From Dyella sp. M7H15-1 (lineage in GTDB: Bacteria; Pseudomonadota; Gammaproteobacteria; Xanthomonadales; Rhodanobacteraceae), in the NCBI RefSeq assembly GCF_004114615.1, contig NZ_CP035300.1, forward strand, positions 186,001 to 250,000: a DNA stretch of 64,000 nucleotides, in the 5' to 3' direction. Every line of letters starts with the position of its first letter. Within the stretch, counting starts at the first letter, position 1. The notes under the pieces were generated by a model. The model did no database searches. It worked only from the letters and a program-made list of their open reading frames with translations, and was not told where the DNA came from. A program made the position numbers and the translations under genes. Below, one piece after another: positions 1-10,743 of this stretch.

Positions 1-56
1 CGCCGCCCGTTGGCGCCGCCCTCATTGATACGCGTTTTCACCAAGGTTTGGTGTGC

Positions 57-374
57 TCAGGAACCCTTCAAGCAGGCTGCTTCCGCAGCCTTGTAGTCGG
101 CGCCCCTCTTGCCCGCATTCTCCTTGCTGCACCTGGCCATTTTCTGCTGCTGCGTCTCTTTGACCGCGGAGGCGGCGCTGTTGTTGCCCTTCATGCAGGC
201 GTCGACGGCGCTCTTGTAGTCGGCGCCGGTCTTGCCGGTATTGGCATGGCTGCATTGCCCCAACTTGGTGGAATGCCCCTCCGTGCTGGACGAGCTTTGC
301 GGTGTGGCGAAGGCGGTAGTGGTCGCTAGGGCCAGAACTGCACTGGCGGCGAGCAGGCTGAAACGCATGGACAT
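57..374 (-). CDS. psiF: PsiF-family exported protein
   Basis: A 105-residue protein with a Sec signal peptide (about residues 1-23, hydrophobic stretch LLAASAVLALATTTAFA) and two copies of a PsiF-type repeat, each with the pattern K..xCS..N.GK.GADYK.A...C.KG (about residues 37-63 and 78-104). Cysteines are paired within each repeat, which fits an exported, disulfide-containing protein. PsiF in enterobacteria is phosphate-starvation inducible; its molecular role is unknown. I chose the ATG at 374 rather than the longer reading to 443 because AGGAGG lies 5-6 bases upstream and the signal peptide then starts directly. No pho box was recognised. Family assignment is fairly secure, function is not. 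Confidence 0.8.
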   Translation of the reverse strand: MSMRFSLLAASAVLALATTTAFATPQSSSSTEGHSTKLGQCSHANTGKTGADYKSAVDACMKGNNSAASAVKETQQQKMARCSKENAGKRGADYKAAEAACLKGS

Positions 375-510
375 GATGCTTCCTCCTGAAGTTATGACCG
401 GCGATTGTGCCGGCTGGGGCAGTCTATGCTGGAGTGTGATCAAGGGGAAGGCACGTCGGTAAAAGCCTTTTATGCTTTTGGTTAGACAGTGCCGGAAGCT
501 GGCATAAGGC

Positions 511-544
511 GCACATCATCCCGGTCTGCACCGGGATGATGTGC
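511..544. terminator. perfect 15-bp hairpin downstream of the aminotransferase gene
   Basis: Arms of 15 bp (GCACATCATCCCGGT and its exact complement) around a CTGC loop. It lies 17 bases past the stop codon of the minus-strand aminotransferase. The short T-run (GTATTTTG) is on the plus side, so for the minus-strand gene this is a stem without a classical U-tract; it may still block 3-prime decay or terminate. Confidence 0.6.
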
Positions 545-560
545 GTATTTTGATTGGCCC

Positions 561-2057
561 TTACGCCGCCCGTGCCTCGCTCTTGCGCGGTCCTTCCAGT
601 AATGCATGGCGCACATGGGCAATCACCATATCCACCTCTGCGCTGGTGACTTTGAAGTGCGGAGTGAAGCGCAATGAGTTCGCGCCGCCGTGGATCACGC
701 CAAGGCCGCGTTCGCGTAGGTATTCCTCGGTGGAACCCGCGCCGTAGCACTTGAACTGCGGAGCCAGTTCGCAGGAGAACAGCAGGCCGGTGCCCTGCAC
801 CTTGGTGATCAGGCCGCCCAGTTCGTCCTTCAGCGTGTTGAGCTTGTCGACGAATTCCTTGCCACGCACGCGGATGTTGATGCGTACTTCGTCCGTAAGC
901 TGGTCGAGCGTTGCCAGTGCTACATCGAGTGCGCGCGGGTTGGCGGTCATCGTGTTGCCGTAGATACCCTTGCGATACAGGTTGGCGGTGCGTTCGGTCA
1001 CCGCCAGGATCGACAGCGGATATTGACCGGCGTTGAGCGCCTTGGAGAAGGTTTCCATATCCGGCGGCGCGAGCTTTTCAAAACCAGGGTAGTCAGTGAT
1101 CGATAGCACGCCGTGCGCACGCAGTCCTGCCTGGATCGAATCGACCAGCAGCAACGAACCGTGTGATTCGGTGAGTTCGCGCGCCGCCTGATAGAACGCT
1201 GGCGTCACGGCGCGCCCCGGGTCACCTTCGCCCATCACCGGTTCCAGGAACATCGCTTCGATGAACCAGCCGTGGCGATCAGCGTCCGCAAAGATGGCTT
1301 CCAGTTGCGCCAGGTCATACGGCGCAACGGTGAGCAGCGTGTCTTCGTGGCGATAGCTCGCCAAATGCTGCTGATACGTGCGACGCGACGAATCGGAGTA
1401 CAGCGCGGGCTTGTCGGTGCGACCGTGGAAGGCGCCTTTCACAGCGGCGCGCTTGATGGTGCGGCCAGCATAACGGCCACCCGCATCCGTCATCAGCTTG
1501 GCGTTGACGTCGGCAATACGGCAGGCTAGGCCCACCGATTCCGAACCGGAGTTCAATGCAAGGTATTGCGTATAGGGATTAGCCCCACGGTTGCGGCCGA
1601 GTTCGCGATTCATCGCCTGGGTGAAGCGCATCTGCGACACGCTCGGTGTCATCACGTTGGCCATGATCTGCGGACGTGCCAGTGCGGCGTCGATCGCTGC
1701 GTTGTTGTGACCGAAACCGAGCATGCCGTAGCCGCCGTTGTCGTGCACTACCGCGCCTTTCAATGTGACGATCCAAGGGCCGCGTGCGGCTGCGGACAAA
1801 TAAGGATTGATGGCGTCATCCGGGTAGAAGTTGACGAAACCGGCTTGCGTCTGCGCGAGCTGTGCGGCTTCATCCAACTTCAGGAAATCGCTCAGTTCAG
1901 TGCGCAGTTCATGGTGGCGCGTAACGGCTTCGGTAATGGCCTTGCCCAGTTGCGGATCTAGCGCGGCCATGCGCTCTATGGTGGCGTCATCCAGGCCAGT
2001 GGTTCTCGGCTTGCCGCCAAATTCGCGCAGTTCGCGCAATTGATCGATCACACCCAT
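561..2057 (-). CDS. class III PLP-dependent aminotransferase, substrate unknown
   Basis: A 498-residue fold-type I, class III (ornithine/diaminobutyrate type) aminotransferase. Visible landmarks: phosphate-binding region NSGSES (about 169-174), GAFHGRT (about 208-214), the PLP-contacting aspartate D306 in DSIQAG and the Schiff-base lysine K339 in TFSKALNAGQYPLS. The family's usual DEVQ(S/T)G motif reads DSIQAG here, so the residue after the PLP aspartate is serine rather than glutamate, which may reflect a distinct substrate. The extra N-terminal ~100 residues are longer than in lysine or ornithine aminotransferases. Start is ATG 2057 with AAGGAGAG just upstream. It stands alone, with no pathway neighbours that would reveal its substrate. 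Class is certain, reaction is not. Confidence 0.85.
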   Translation of the reverse strand: MGVIDQLRELREFGGKPRTTGLDDATIERMAALDPQLGKAITEAVTRHHELRTELSDFLKLDEAAQLAQTQAGFVNFYPDDAINPYLSAAARGPWIVTLKGAVVHDNGGYGMLGFGHNNAAIDAALARPQIMANVMTPSVSQMRFTQAMNRELGRNRGANPYTQYLALNSGSESVGLACRIADVNAKLMTDAGGRYAGRTIKRAAVKGAFHGRTDKPALYSDSSRRTYQQHLASYRHEDTLLTVAPYDLAQLEAIFADADRHGWFIEAMFLEPVMGEGDPGRAVTPAFYQAARELTESHGSLLLVDSIQAGLRAHGVLSITDYPGFEKLAPPDMETFSKALNAGQYPLSILAVTERTANLYRKGIYGNTMTANPRALDVALATLDQLTDEVRINIRVRGKEFVDKLNTLKDELGGLITKVQGTGLLFSCELAPQFKCYGAGSTEEYLRERGLGVIHGGANSLRFTPHFKVTSAEVDMVIAHVRHALLEGPRKSEARAA

Positions 2058-2334
2058 GACTACTCTCCTTGAATCTTGTCAGCGCCTCGCACACCCAGCG
2101 CAAAGCAGGCCGACTTTGATGTGTTGCGTGCGTGAATGGCATCGGAAGCCTCGTGGGCCATGCGCCCATTCGCACCCGCCGCGTGTGGGGAACCGCTGGC
2201 GTACACCTATCAGGATAACCTGCGGGCAAGGGCGCCGGTACCCCTGGATGACGTCTGTCATCTGCGTTGGCTGACGTCGGCAACTGGGTTCCGGCCCTTG
2301 TCCTGCCTACGCTGCAGTGCAAGGAGGAATGCCC

Positions 2335-3255
2335 ATGAATGCCACGCCTCATGTCGTTGCTCGACTATCCGGCGCTGTGAAGCGTTACGGTCAACTTACC
2401 GCACTTCACGGCGTCGATCTTGTGTTGCACCGCGGCGAGTTGCTCGCCGTCCTGGGACCTAATGGGGCCGGCAAAAGCACCAGTATCGGCTTATTGCTGG
2501 GCTTGATTCGTCCTGACGGTGGCAAGGCCGAACTATTTGGCTGCGATCCGCAGGAGATCTCTGCGCGTCGCCGCATTGGCGTCATGCTGCAATCGCCCAT
2601 GTTGCCCCTTACCCTGCGGGTGGGCGAATTGCTGCGCTTGGTAGCCAGCTACTACCCCGATCCCCGCCCGCTGGAAGAAACCGCAGCGCTGGCCGGGATC
2701 AGCGATTTGTTGCAACGGCCTTACGGCAAGCTGTCGGGCGGGCAGCAGCGCAGCGTGCAATTTGCGTTGGCACTATGCGGGCGGCCCGAGCTGATATTTC
2801 TGGATGAACCGACTGTCGGCATGGATATTGATGCGCGCCGCAAGCTGTGGATCGCGATGCGTGCCCTGATCGCCGAAGGTTGCTCGGTCGTGCTCACTAC
2901 GCATTACCTGGAGGAGGCCGAAGCCTTGGCCCAGCGCGTGGTGGTGATGGGCAAGGGACGTGTGTTGAGCGAAGGCAACGTCGATGCTCTGCGCGCACGG
3001 GTACCGCTGACGCGCATTCGCTGTGTTAGCGATCTGGATGCCGCCATGATTGCGGGTTGGTCACAGGTGACGATGACTGAACGCGAAGGTGCACGTTTGC
3101 GCATCAGCACCAGTGCGGCGGAAAACGTATTGCGTCGCCTGTTCGACGCCGACCCGGTACTGAGCGAATTGGAAGTGCAGCGCGCCGGCCTGGCCGAAGC
3201 TTTTACCGAGCTGACCCGTGAAGAAAGCTTCACCGAACAGGAGACCGCGTCATGA
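2335..3255 (+). CDS. ABC-2 type exporter, ATP-binding subunit
   Basis: A 306-residue ABC ATPase of the DrrA/NatA (ABC-2) exporter type. Walker A GPNGAGKST at 41-49, Q-loop near MLQSP, signature LSGGQQRS at 133-140 and Walker B LIFLDEPT at 153-160 are all intact, followed by the switch histidine in TTHYLEEAE. A C-terminal extension of about 80 residues is typical of drug or lipid exporters. I place the start at ATG 2335, preceded by AAGGAGGAA at 6-base spacing, rather than the upstream ATG at 2317. It overlaps the permease gene by 4 bases (ATGA), and a two-component system follows directly, so substrate sensing and export are probably coupled, as in the Bacillus yvfRSTU layout. Substrate unknown. 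Confidence 0.92.
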   Translation: MNATPHVVARLSGAVKRYGQLTALHGVDLVLHRGELLAVLGPNGAGKSTSIGLLLGLIRPDGGKAELFGCDPQEISARRRIGVMLQSPMLPLTLRVGELLRLVASYYPDPRPLEETAALAGISDLLQRPYGKLSGGQQRSVQFALALCGRPELIFLDEPTVGMDIDARRKLWIAMRALIAEGCSVVLTTHYLEEAEALAQRVVVMGKGRVLSEGNVDALRARVPLTRIRCVSDLDAAMIAGWSQVTMTEREGARLRISTSAAENVLRRLFDADPVLSELEVQRAGLAEAFTELTREESFTEQETAS

Positions 3256-4049
3256 ACGCCGTATCGATGACAGCAACACCTGCGCAAGCGCAGGCAGGCA
3301 GCATGGGTTTTCGCCGTGTGCTCGGTGCTTATCTGATGGAAGCGCGCAGTGAGTGCTTGCGTTACATGCGCAATCCCGGCTTCATGCTGCCTATCACTTT
3401 CCTCCCCACGCTGCTCTATCTGCTGTTCGCCATTGTGATGAATCGTTCCGCCGGTGCCGACGTGGGATGCTATCTTTTGGTCAGTTATAGCGTGTTCGGC
3501 GTGATGAGTCCGGGATTGTTCGGCTTCGGTGTATCGCTGGCGTTGGAACGTGACGGTGGCTTGCTGATCTACAAGCGCGCCCTGCCCATGCCGCCTGGGG
3601 CCTATTTGCTGGGCAAGATGTTGATGGCCATGCTCGTTGCGCCCATGGTGGTTTTGCTGCTGCTTGCAATGGGTCTTGGCATGGACCATGTGGCGATAAC
3701 GGCCGGACAGGTTGGCCTGCTGTTGCTAATGGGCGTGTTGGGCGTGTTGCCGTTCTGCGCGCTTGGCATGCTGATGGGCACGCTGATCAAGGGACAGGCC
3801 GCGCCAGGCATGCTCAACCTGATCTATCTGCCGATGTCGTTTCTTTCCGGCTTGTGGGTGCCAATAAATCAATTGCCCAAAACGCTGCAGCAGATCGCAC
3901 CGATCTGGCCGAGTTACCACCTGCATGAGCTGGGGCTTGCGGCACTGGGCATGGCGCACGGTGGGATGTCCGGGCACCTGCTAGCTTTGCTGGGTTTTAC
4001 GGTGGCATTCTTTGTCATCGCGGCCCGTCGCCTGCGCCGCTACGGTTGA
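3252..4049 (+). CDS. ABC-2 type exporter, permease subunit
   Basis: A 265-residue integral membrane protein with about six hydrophobic segments, beginning with a segment near MLPITFLPTLLYLLFAIVM and ending with a segment before an RRLRRYG tail. This is the standard topology of ABC-2 permeases. Its start codon overlaps the stop of the ATPase gene (ATGA at 3252-3255), so the two are translationally coupled and form one transporter in the inner membrane. The following histidine kinase starts 36 bases after the stop. The substrate cannot be read from the sequence; related exporters handle drugs, lipids or antimicrobial peptides. Confidence 0.9.
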   Translation: MNAVSMTATPAQAQAGSMGFRRVLGAYLMEARSECLRYMRNPGFMLPITFLPTLLYLLFAIVMNRSAGADVGCYLLVSYSVFGVMSPGLFGFGVSLALERDGGLLIYKRALPMPPGAYLLGKMLMAMLVAPMVVLLLLAMGLGMDHVAITAGQVGLLLLMGVLGVLPFCALGMLMGTLIKGQAAPGMLNLIYLPMSFLSGLWVPINQLPKTLQQIAPIWPSYHLHELGLAALGMAHGGMSGHLLALLGFTVAFFVIAARRLRRYG

Positions 4050-4085
4050 CGTAGGATGCGGGTTGTCTTACGGGAGCTGCCAACG

Positions 4086-5297
4086 ATGTCCTTTTCCTTG
4101 CCAGTGCCAGCATGGATGTGGCCGACGCCGGATTCGGAGGCGGCCGAGAACATTCGTAAGGGTCACAACCCCTGGATGGATGCTGTTCACCTGCTCTGGT
4201 CGATCTGGATTTTCTTCGGCCCGTTGATGGACGGTAGGGGCTTCACGTTCAAGTGGCTGATCACCACGGCAGTGACTTATCCGATCTTCGCGTCGCTGTA
4301 TGGGCTGTGCATCATCCGTCCGCGCCGATCGGTGTATCGCTACGCATGGGGCATCGCCTTGCTTGGCCTTCTCACCCTGAAATTCAATGACAGCTCGGGC
4401 GGCTGCTACTTCATCTATGGCTGCGTGATGCTGCGTACCTGTGAGTGGAGCTGGCGCAAGTACCTTCTGCAGGTATTCGCCATGTGCGTGGCGTTCGCAC
4501 TGGTTTCATCGGTGGATGGAATGCCGTGGCAAGTCATTGCCTATCTGATTGCGATGGTAGGCATTATCACTACGGTGATTAATGTCAGCATCAATGCGTC
4601 AAAGAAAAATGCCGCGTTGAAGCTATCGCAGGATGAAGTGCGTCGACTGGCGGCGACGGCCGAGCGAGAGCGCATAGGGCGTGACCTGCACGACCTGCTT
4701 GGTCATACCTTGTCGCTGATCACACTCAAGCTGGAGCTGTCGCGCAAACTGTTCGATCGGGATCCCGTTGCGTCGCGCCGCGAGCTGGAAGAAGCGGAAA
4801 ACGTGGCGCGTCATGCGCTGGGTGAAGTGCGTGCCGCCGTCACCGGCATTCGCGCCACTGACCTGGCCGCCGAACTGGCTTCCGCGCGCCTGTTGCTGGA
4901 ATCCTCCGCCGTGCATCTTGATTACGATGCGTTGCCACCCTCCTTGCCGACCGACGTCGAGCGAGGTCTGGCGTTGGTCATACGCGAAGCAGTCACCAAC
5001 ATCCATCGGCACGCAGGCGCCACCGAGGCAAGCGTGCGATTTGAATCCACGGCGGAAAAACTCGATATGCAGATTTGCGACAATGGACGCGGCGGCCAAA
5101 GTGTGGAAGGCAACGGCATCAACGGCATGCGCGAGCGTGTGCGTGCGATGGGTGGCGCGCTCTTGATTGAATCGCCGCCCAAGCGTGGTACTTGCCTCAC
5201 CGTTTACGTTCCGCTGGGTGCCAAGCGTCGTTCCGTGCAAAGTCTGGCCTCGCCTTCGGACAACGAGTCAACCGATCTCGCACAGGGGGCGGCATGA
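4086..5297 (+). CDS. DesK-type membrane histidine kinase
   Basis: A 403-residue sensor kinase. The first ~170 residues hold about five transmembrane segments without a large periplasmic domain, as in DesK or LiaS-type sensors that read the membrane itself. The HisKA_3 dimerisation domain contains ERERIGRDLHDLLGHTLS, with the phosphoacceptor histidine H202, and the HATPase domain shows the N box (REAVTNIHRHA) and the G box (DNGRGG). ATG 4086 has a GGGAG site 9-10 bases upstream; the alternative at 4056 has none. The gene follows an ABC-2 exporter and overlaps its response regulator by ATGA, so it very likely controls that exporter. Signal unknown. Confidence 0.9.
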   Translation: MSFSLPVPAWMWPTPDSEAAENIRKGHNPWMDAVHLLWSIWIFFGPLMDGRGFTFKWLITTAVTYPIFASLYGLCIIRPRRSVYRYAWGIALLGLLTLKFNDSSGGCYFIYGCVMLRTCEWSWRKYLLQVFAMCVAFALVSSVDGMPWQVIAYLIAMVGIITTVINVSINASKKNAALKLSQDEVRRLAATAERERIGRDLHDLLGHTLSLITLKLELSRKLFDRDPVASRRELEEAENVARHALGEVRAAVTGIRATDLAAELASARLLLESSAVHLDYDALPPSLPTDVERGLALVIREAVTNIHRHAGATEASVRFESTAEKLDMQICDNGRGGQSVEGNGINGMRERVRAMGGALLIESPPKRGTCLTVYVPLGAKRRSVQSLASPSDNESTDLAQGAA

Positions 5298-5896
5298 TCC
5301 GCGTGCTGCTGGCCGAAGACCAGGCGATGGTACGTGGGGCGCTGTCGGCCTTGCTCAATCTCGAATCGGATATCGAAGTGCTCGGTTCCGTTCCCGATGG
5401 CGAAGCGGCATGGCGTGAGGTACAGCGGTTGAAGCCCGATGTGCTGGTGACGGATATCGAAATGCCAGGCATCACCGGTCTTGAGCTGGTGCAACGTATC
5501 CAGCGGCACGAATTGCCGGTGAAGTCGATCATCGTCACCACCTTTGCGCGGCCGGGTTTTTTGCGGCGTGCGCTGGACGCCGGTGTATTGGGCTATCTGC
5601 TGAAAGATGCACCGGCGGAAAACCTAGCCGAAGCGTTGCGTGCCGTGCACCGCGGTGGGCGCTCGATCGACCCGCAGCTTGCACTGGAGGCGTGGTCGGA
5701 AGCAGATCCGCTCAACGACCGCGAACGCCAGGTGCTGCGTTTGGCCGGCGAGGGGCAATCGGCCGCCGATATCGCCACCAAACTCAACCTCTCGCACGGC
5801 ACGGTGCGCAATTATCTTTCCGAGGCGATCGGCAAATTGGGGGCGGCCAACCGGATCGAGGCGTACCGGTTGGCGCGGCAGAAGGGCTGGCTGTAG
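5294..5896 (+). CDS. DesR/NarL-type response regulator
   Basis: A 200-residue response regulator: receiver domain (residues 1-120) with acidic pocket E8-D9, phosphorylation site D54 (VTDIEMPG), the conserved threonine in VTTF and lysine in LLKDAP, then a LuxR-type helix-turn-helix (about 135-195, LNDRERQVLRLAGEGQS...TVRNYLSEAIGKL). The start is ATG 5294, overlapping the kinase stop codon; longer readings upstream lie inside the kinase gene. It is the partner of the preceding DesK-type kinase and the last gene of the exporter/two-component operon. No repeated binding site was evident in front of the operon (2058-2334). Confidence 0.93.
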   Translation: MIRVLLAEDQAMVRGALSALLNLESDIEVLGSVPDGEAAWREVQRLKPDVLVTDIEMPGITGLELVQRIQRHELPVKSIIVTTFARPGFLRRALDAGVLGYLLKDAPAENLAEALRAVHRGGRSIDPQLALEAWSEADPLNDRERQVLRLAGEGQSAADIATKLNLSHGTVRNYLSEAIGKLGAANRIEAYRLARQKGWL

Positions 5897-5978
5897 TGCC
5901 CGTTACCTAACGCCGCGTCGGTCCAGCGTGGTGTGCGAACGTGTGGGAATGAGTTCAACGTGGGCGTCTGCCCAGGCA

Positions 5979-6007
5979 GGGACACGCGGAGTGCCTTGCG
6001 GGATAAT
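5979..6007 (+). promoter_or_regulatory. candidate sigma70 promoter for queA-tgt
   Basis: A GATAAT -10 box at 6002-6007 with a weak -35 match (GGGACA at 5979-5984) 17 bases upstream. It would start transcription roughly 20 bases before the proposed GTG start of queA. The -10 is good, the -35 poor. Confidence 0.3.
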
Positions 6008-6034
6008 GCCTCGCTGTCACCCAGAATCGCCGAT

Positions 6035-7065
6035 GTGAAAAAGTCCGACTTCAACTTCGACCTGCCAACCGAGCTGATTGCGCAATCTCCACTGCCCCAG
6101 CGCAGCGCTAGCCGGCTGTTGCTGCTGGATGTGCCGGTGCGTACCTGGCAGGACCGGATGTTTCGCGAGTTGCCATCGTTCCTGCGCAAGAATGATCTGC
6201 TGGTTTTCAACGACACCCGGGTGCTGCCAGCGCGCCTGTATGGCCACAAGCCCAGTGGCGGGGCGGTGGAGATCTTGATCGAGCGTGTCACGGGTACGCA
6301 TGACGCGATCGTGCAGCTAGGCGTGAGCAAAAAGCCGCGGCCAGGTACGGCGATCATTCTGGCGGATGGTAGCCAGGCTACCGTGCAGGGGCGTGAGGAG
6401 AGTTTTTTTCGCTTGCGTTTTGAATCACCCGAGCCTTTGGAGCGCCTGCTGATGAGGTTGGGCGAGATGCCGTTGCCGCCGTATATCTCGCGGCATGCCG
6501 ATGCCAGCGACCTGGAGCGGTACCAGACCGTTTATGCGCGTGAGCCTGGGGCTGTCGCCGCACCCACGGCCGGCCTGCATTTCGATGAAGGCTTGCTGAC
6601 CCAGATACGCGACAAGGGTGTGCACTTTGGCTATGTAACCTTGCATGTCGGCGCGGGTACCTTTCAGCCTGTGCGTACGGATGATCTGGCACATCACCAG
6701 ATGCATCGCGAGTGGCTCAATGTCGGCGCTGGATTGGTCGATCAGATTCACCGCACGCGCCGGGCGGGTGGTCGCGTGATTGCCGTGGGCACCACGGTGG
6801 TGCGTGCACTGGAAAGCGCGACCGTGGATAGCGTGTTGCGTCCATTTGCTGGGGAAACGCAGATCTTTATTTTTCCTGGGTATCGCATTACCAGCATCGA
6901 TGGGTTGATCACCAATTTCCATTTACCCCAATCGACCTTGCTGATGTTGGTGTCCGCGCTTGCGGGGCGGGAGTACATCCTTGGGGCTTATGAGCATGCG
7001 GTGAAGCAGCGATATCGTTTCTTTTCGTATGGCGACGCAATGCTGATTTTTCCGCAGGGCGCCAC

Positions 7066-7069
<4 letters not shown>
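6035..7069 (+). CDS. queA: S-adenosylmethionine:tRNA ribosyltransferase-isomerase (QueA)
   Basis: A 344-residue QueA. It transfers and isomerises the ribosyl group of S-adenosylmethionine onto preQ1-modified tRNA, giving epoxyqueuosine. The protein begins [17 protein letters not shown] when started at GTG 6035, matching the conserved family N terminus; the longer reading to 5933 adds 34 residues with no family resemblance. Conserved stretches [25 protein letters not shown] and [18 protein letters not shown] are present. Length equals the family norm. Its stop codon TAG lies inside the GTAG head of a REP-like hairpin, and tgt follows 84 bases later, the usual queuosine gene order. Confidence 0.95.
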
Positions 7070-8275
<1,206 letters not shown>

Positions 8276-8425
8276 GGCGAGCCCCGTGCCCGTCCGTTCC
8301 AGCCAGCCCCTCCATGCCTACCCGGAGCGCCCGGCCACAAACCGCTGTCACTCATGGCATAATTCAAGGTCTTTTATTGGGTACGTGGCAAAAACTCCTG
8401 CTGCGACCATAACTTACGGAACAAG

Positions 8426-8758
8426 ATGATGAGCCTTTCGACGAATTTCGTGCTGGCGCAGGCAGCGCCGGGTGCCGCTGGCGGTAGCCTCTCCATGCTG
8501 ATCATGATGATCGTGCTGTTCGGCCTGATGTATTTCATGATGATCCGCCCGCAGATGAAGCGGCAGAAGGAACATCGCCAGTTGGTGTCCAGTCTGGCCA
8601 AGGGGGACGAAGTGGTCACCAACGGAGGCATCGCTGGCCGGGTCGACGATGTGGGCGAGACCTTCATCACCGTGGAGATCGCGCCGAACGTGAAGATCAA
8701 GCTGCAGAAGAGTGCGGTGCAGCAGGTGTTGCCCAAGGGCACGCTGAAGTCGTCCTGA
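8426..8758 (+). CDS. yajC: Sec translocase accessory subunit YajC
   Basis: A 110-residue protein with one transmembrane segment (LSMLIMMIVLFGLMYFMMI, about residues 23-41) followed by the family signature RPQMKRQKEHRQLVSSLAKGDEVVTNGGI and a short basic/acidic cytoplasmic domain. YajC associates with SecD-SecF and the SecYEG channel in the inner membrane. Two adjacent start codons (8426 and 8429) are possible, with only a weak GGAAC upstream. secD follows after 79 bases, so the three genes form the standard yajC-secD-secF operon, probably with queA and tgt. Confidence 0.95.
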   Translation: MMSLSTNFVLAQAAPGAAGGSLSMLIMMIVLFGLMYFMMIRPQMKRQKEHRQLVSSLAKGDEVVTNGGIAGRVDDVGETFITVEIAPNVKIKLQKSAVQQVLPKGTLKSS

Positions 8759-8837
8759 CCGCCGCGCAGCGCGGATCGGTTTCTTTTTAATTCACGCTAT
8801 CCGCGGCCTGGTGCCGCGGCATTTATGGATACCAGGC

Positions 8838-10730
8838 ATGAGTGATTTCCCACGCTGGAGATACTTTTTGGTGGCTGTCGTACTGGTGCTGGGCACCTTG
8901 TATGCACTGCCCAATCTGTATCTGCCAAAGCCCGCAGTGCAGGTTTCGGCTAACCATAATGCCCCGGTGGACCAGGGCTTGCAGCAGAAGGTCATGGCCG
9001 CCTTGCAGGCTGCCAAAATTCCTTACCTTGATGCGAACATCAAGCACGATGTCAGCCGTGGTGATTCCATCCTGGTCGGTTTCGCCAACCAGGATCAGCA
9101 AAAGGTCGCGGCCGATGCGCTGAAGCCAGTGCTGGGCGATGACTACACCGCCGCGTTCAACTTGCAGTCGACCGTGCCGGGATGGTTGAGTGCGATAGGT
9201 GGTCGCCCGATGCCGCTGGGCTTGGACCTGCAAGGCGGTGTGCGTTTCCTGATGGCGGTCGATCAAAATGATGTGGTCGACAAGCAGGAAATTCGCTACA
9301 CGCAAGACATCGCCGCGCTGCTCAAGGACAAGAAGATTCCGTTTATCTCGGTGGCGCGTGGTCCCACTCGCGGCAATGGCGTGAATATCGTGTTGAATTC
9401 CTCGGTGGATCGTTCCGCCGCCAGCGATGCGATCGCCACCGAATACACCGATCTCAACGTGACGGACGGCGCCAGCACCGGCAACCGTTTCGTGCTCAAT
9501 GCGGTGATCAAGCCGAACAAGCTGCACGAGCTGTCGACCAGCGCCATCCGCCAGAACCTTGCCACGTTGAGCAACCGTATCAATGCGCTGGGCGTGTCCG
9601 AGCCAGTGATTCAGGCCCAGGGCGAGGACCATATCTCAGTGGAGCTGGCGGGTGTGCAAGATCCGGCCGAAGCGAAGAAAGTGATCGGCGCTACCGCCAC
9701 ACTGGAATATGTGGCCGGCCTGGGCGATGCACGCGACCCTGCCGTGCAGGATGCGGTGAAGACCGGCAATATCCCACCGGATGCACATCTCTATTACAAC
9801 CGTCAAGGCGCGCCTTTCCTGGTCAGCAAGAACATCATCGCCACGGGTGATGAGCTGGTGGATGCTTCGTCCGGTAACGATTCGCAAAACGGTTCGCCGA
9901 GCGTGAATGTAACACTGAATTCGGCCGGTGCAGCGAAGATGCTCGACTTCACCCGTGACAACGTTGGCAAGCCGATGGCGGTGGTGTACGTGGAGCGCAC
10001 CACCGACACCAAGATCGTCGATGGCAAGGAAGTGCGCACACCGAAGACCACCTATCAGGTGATCAACTACGCCACTATCAACGGTGTTTTCAGCAACAAG
10101 TTCCAGACCACCGGCCTGGGCAGCGCCAAGGAAGCTTCCGAGCTGGCCCTGTTGCTCAAGGGTGGTTCGCTGGCCGCATCGATGGATATCGTGCAGGAAG
10201 GCGTGATCGGCCCAAGCCTTGGTCAGGACAATATCGCCAAGGGCCTGAAGGCTGTGCTACTGGGCCTGAGCCTGGTGCTGCTGGCTGCTGCGATCTACTA
10301 CAAGCTGTTCGGTCTGGTGGCGGACGTCGCGCTGTTCTTCAACCTGGTGATCCTGGTGGCGGTGATGTCGGCAATCGGCGTGACCCTGACCATGCCGGGC
10401 ATCGCTGGTATCGTGCTGACCCTGGGTATGGCGATCGACGCCAATGTGTTGATCTGCGAGCGCGTGCGCGAGGAACTGCGCAACGGCTCCACGCCGCTGG
10501 CAGCGATCCGCGCCGGCTACGAGAAAGCCTGGGCGACCATTCTCGACGCCAACGTTACCCACCTCATCGCCGCGCTGGCGTTGACCACGATGGGTTCGGG
10601 CCCGATCAAGGGCTTCGGCGTCACGCTGCTGATCGGTATTCTGACTTCGATGTTCACCTCGGTCACGGTCACGCACGCGATCACTGCGCTGATCCATCAC
10701 GGGCGCAAGCTCAAGACGCTGTCGGTGTAA
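8838..10730 (+). CDS. secD: Protein translocase subunit SecD
   Basis: A 630-residue SecD, membrane component that uses proton motive force to complete protein export through SecYEG. An N-terminal transmembrane helix (YFLVAVVLVLGTLYALPNLY) is followed by a large periplasmic domain with the D1 motif PLGLDLQGGVRFLM and ends in the RND-type membrane domain (LLGLSLVLLAAAIYYKLF ... GMAIDANVLICERVREEL). ATG 8838, giving MSDFPRWRY, is preferred over the upstream ATG at 8811. Only a weak AGG lies in front. secF begins 13 bases after the stop. Confidence 0.96.
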   Translation: MSDFPRWRYFLVAVVLVLGTLYALPNLYLPKPAVQVSANHNAPVDQGLQQKVMAALQAAKIPYLDANIKHDVSRGDSILVGFANQDQQKVAADALKPVLGDDYTAAFNLQSTVPGWLSAIGGRPMPLGLDLQGGVRFLMAVDQNDVVDKQEIRYTQDIAALLKDKKIPFISVARGPTRGNGVNIVLNSSVDRSAASDAIATEYTDLNVTDGASTGNRFVLNAVIKPNKLHELSTSAIRQNLATLSNRINALGVSEPVIQAQGEDHISVELAGVQDPAEAKKVIGATATLEYVAGLGDARDPAVQDAVKTGNIPPDAHLYYNRQGAPFLVSKNIIATGDELVDASSGNDSQNGSPSVNVTLNSAGAAKMLDFTRDNVGKPMAVVYVERTTDTKIVDGKEVRTPKTTYQVINYATINGVFSNKFQTTGLGSAKEASELALLLKGGSLAASMDIVQEGVIGPSLGQDNIAKGLKAVLLGLSLVLLAAAIYYKLFGLVADVALFFNLVILVAVMSAIGVTLTMPGIAGIVLTLGMAIDANVLICERVREELRNGSTPLAAIRAGYEKAWATILDANVTHLIAALALTTMGSGPIKGFGVTLLIGILTSMFTSVTVTHAITALIHHGRKLKTLSV

Positions 10731-10743
10731 TTCGGAGTCGCCC

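Noticed and set aside
1-56. Gene at the left edge of the window
   Set aside because: Only the noncoding tail downstream of psiF is present; no frame continues convincingly to the edge.
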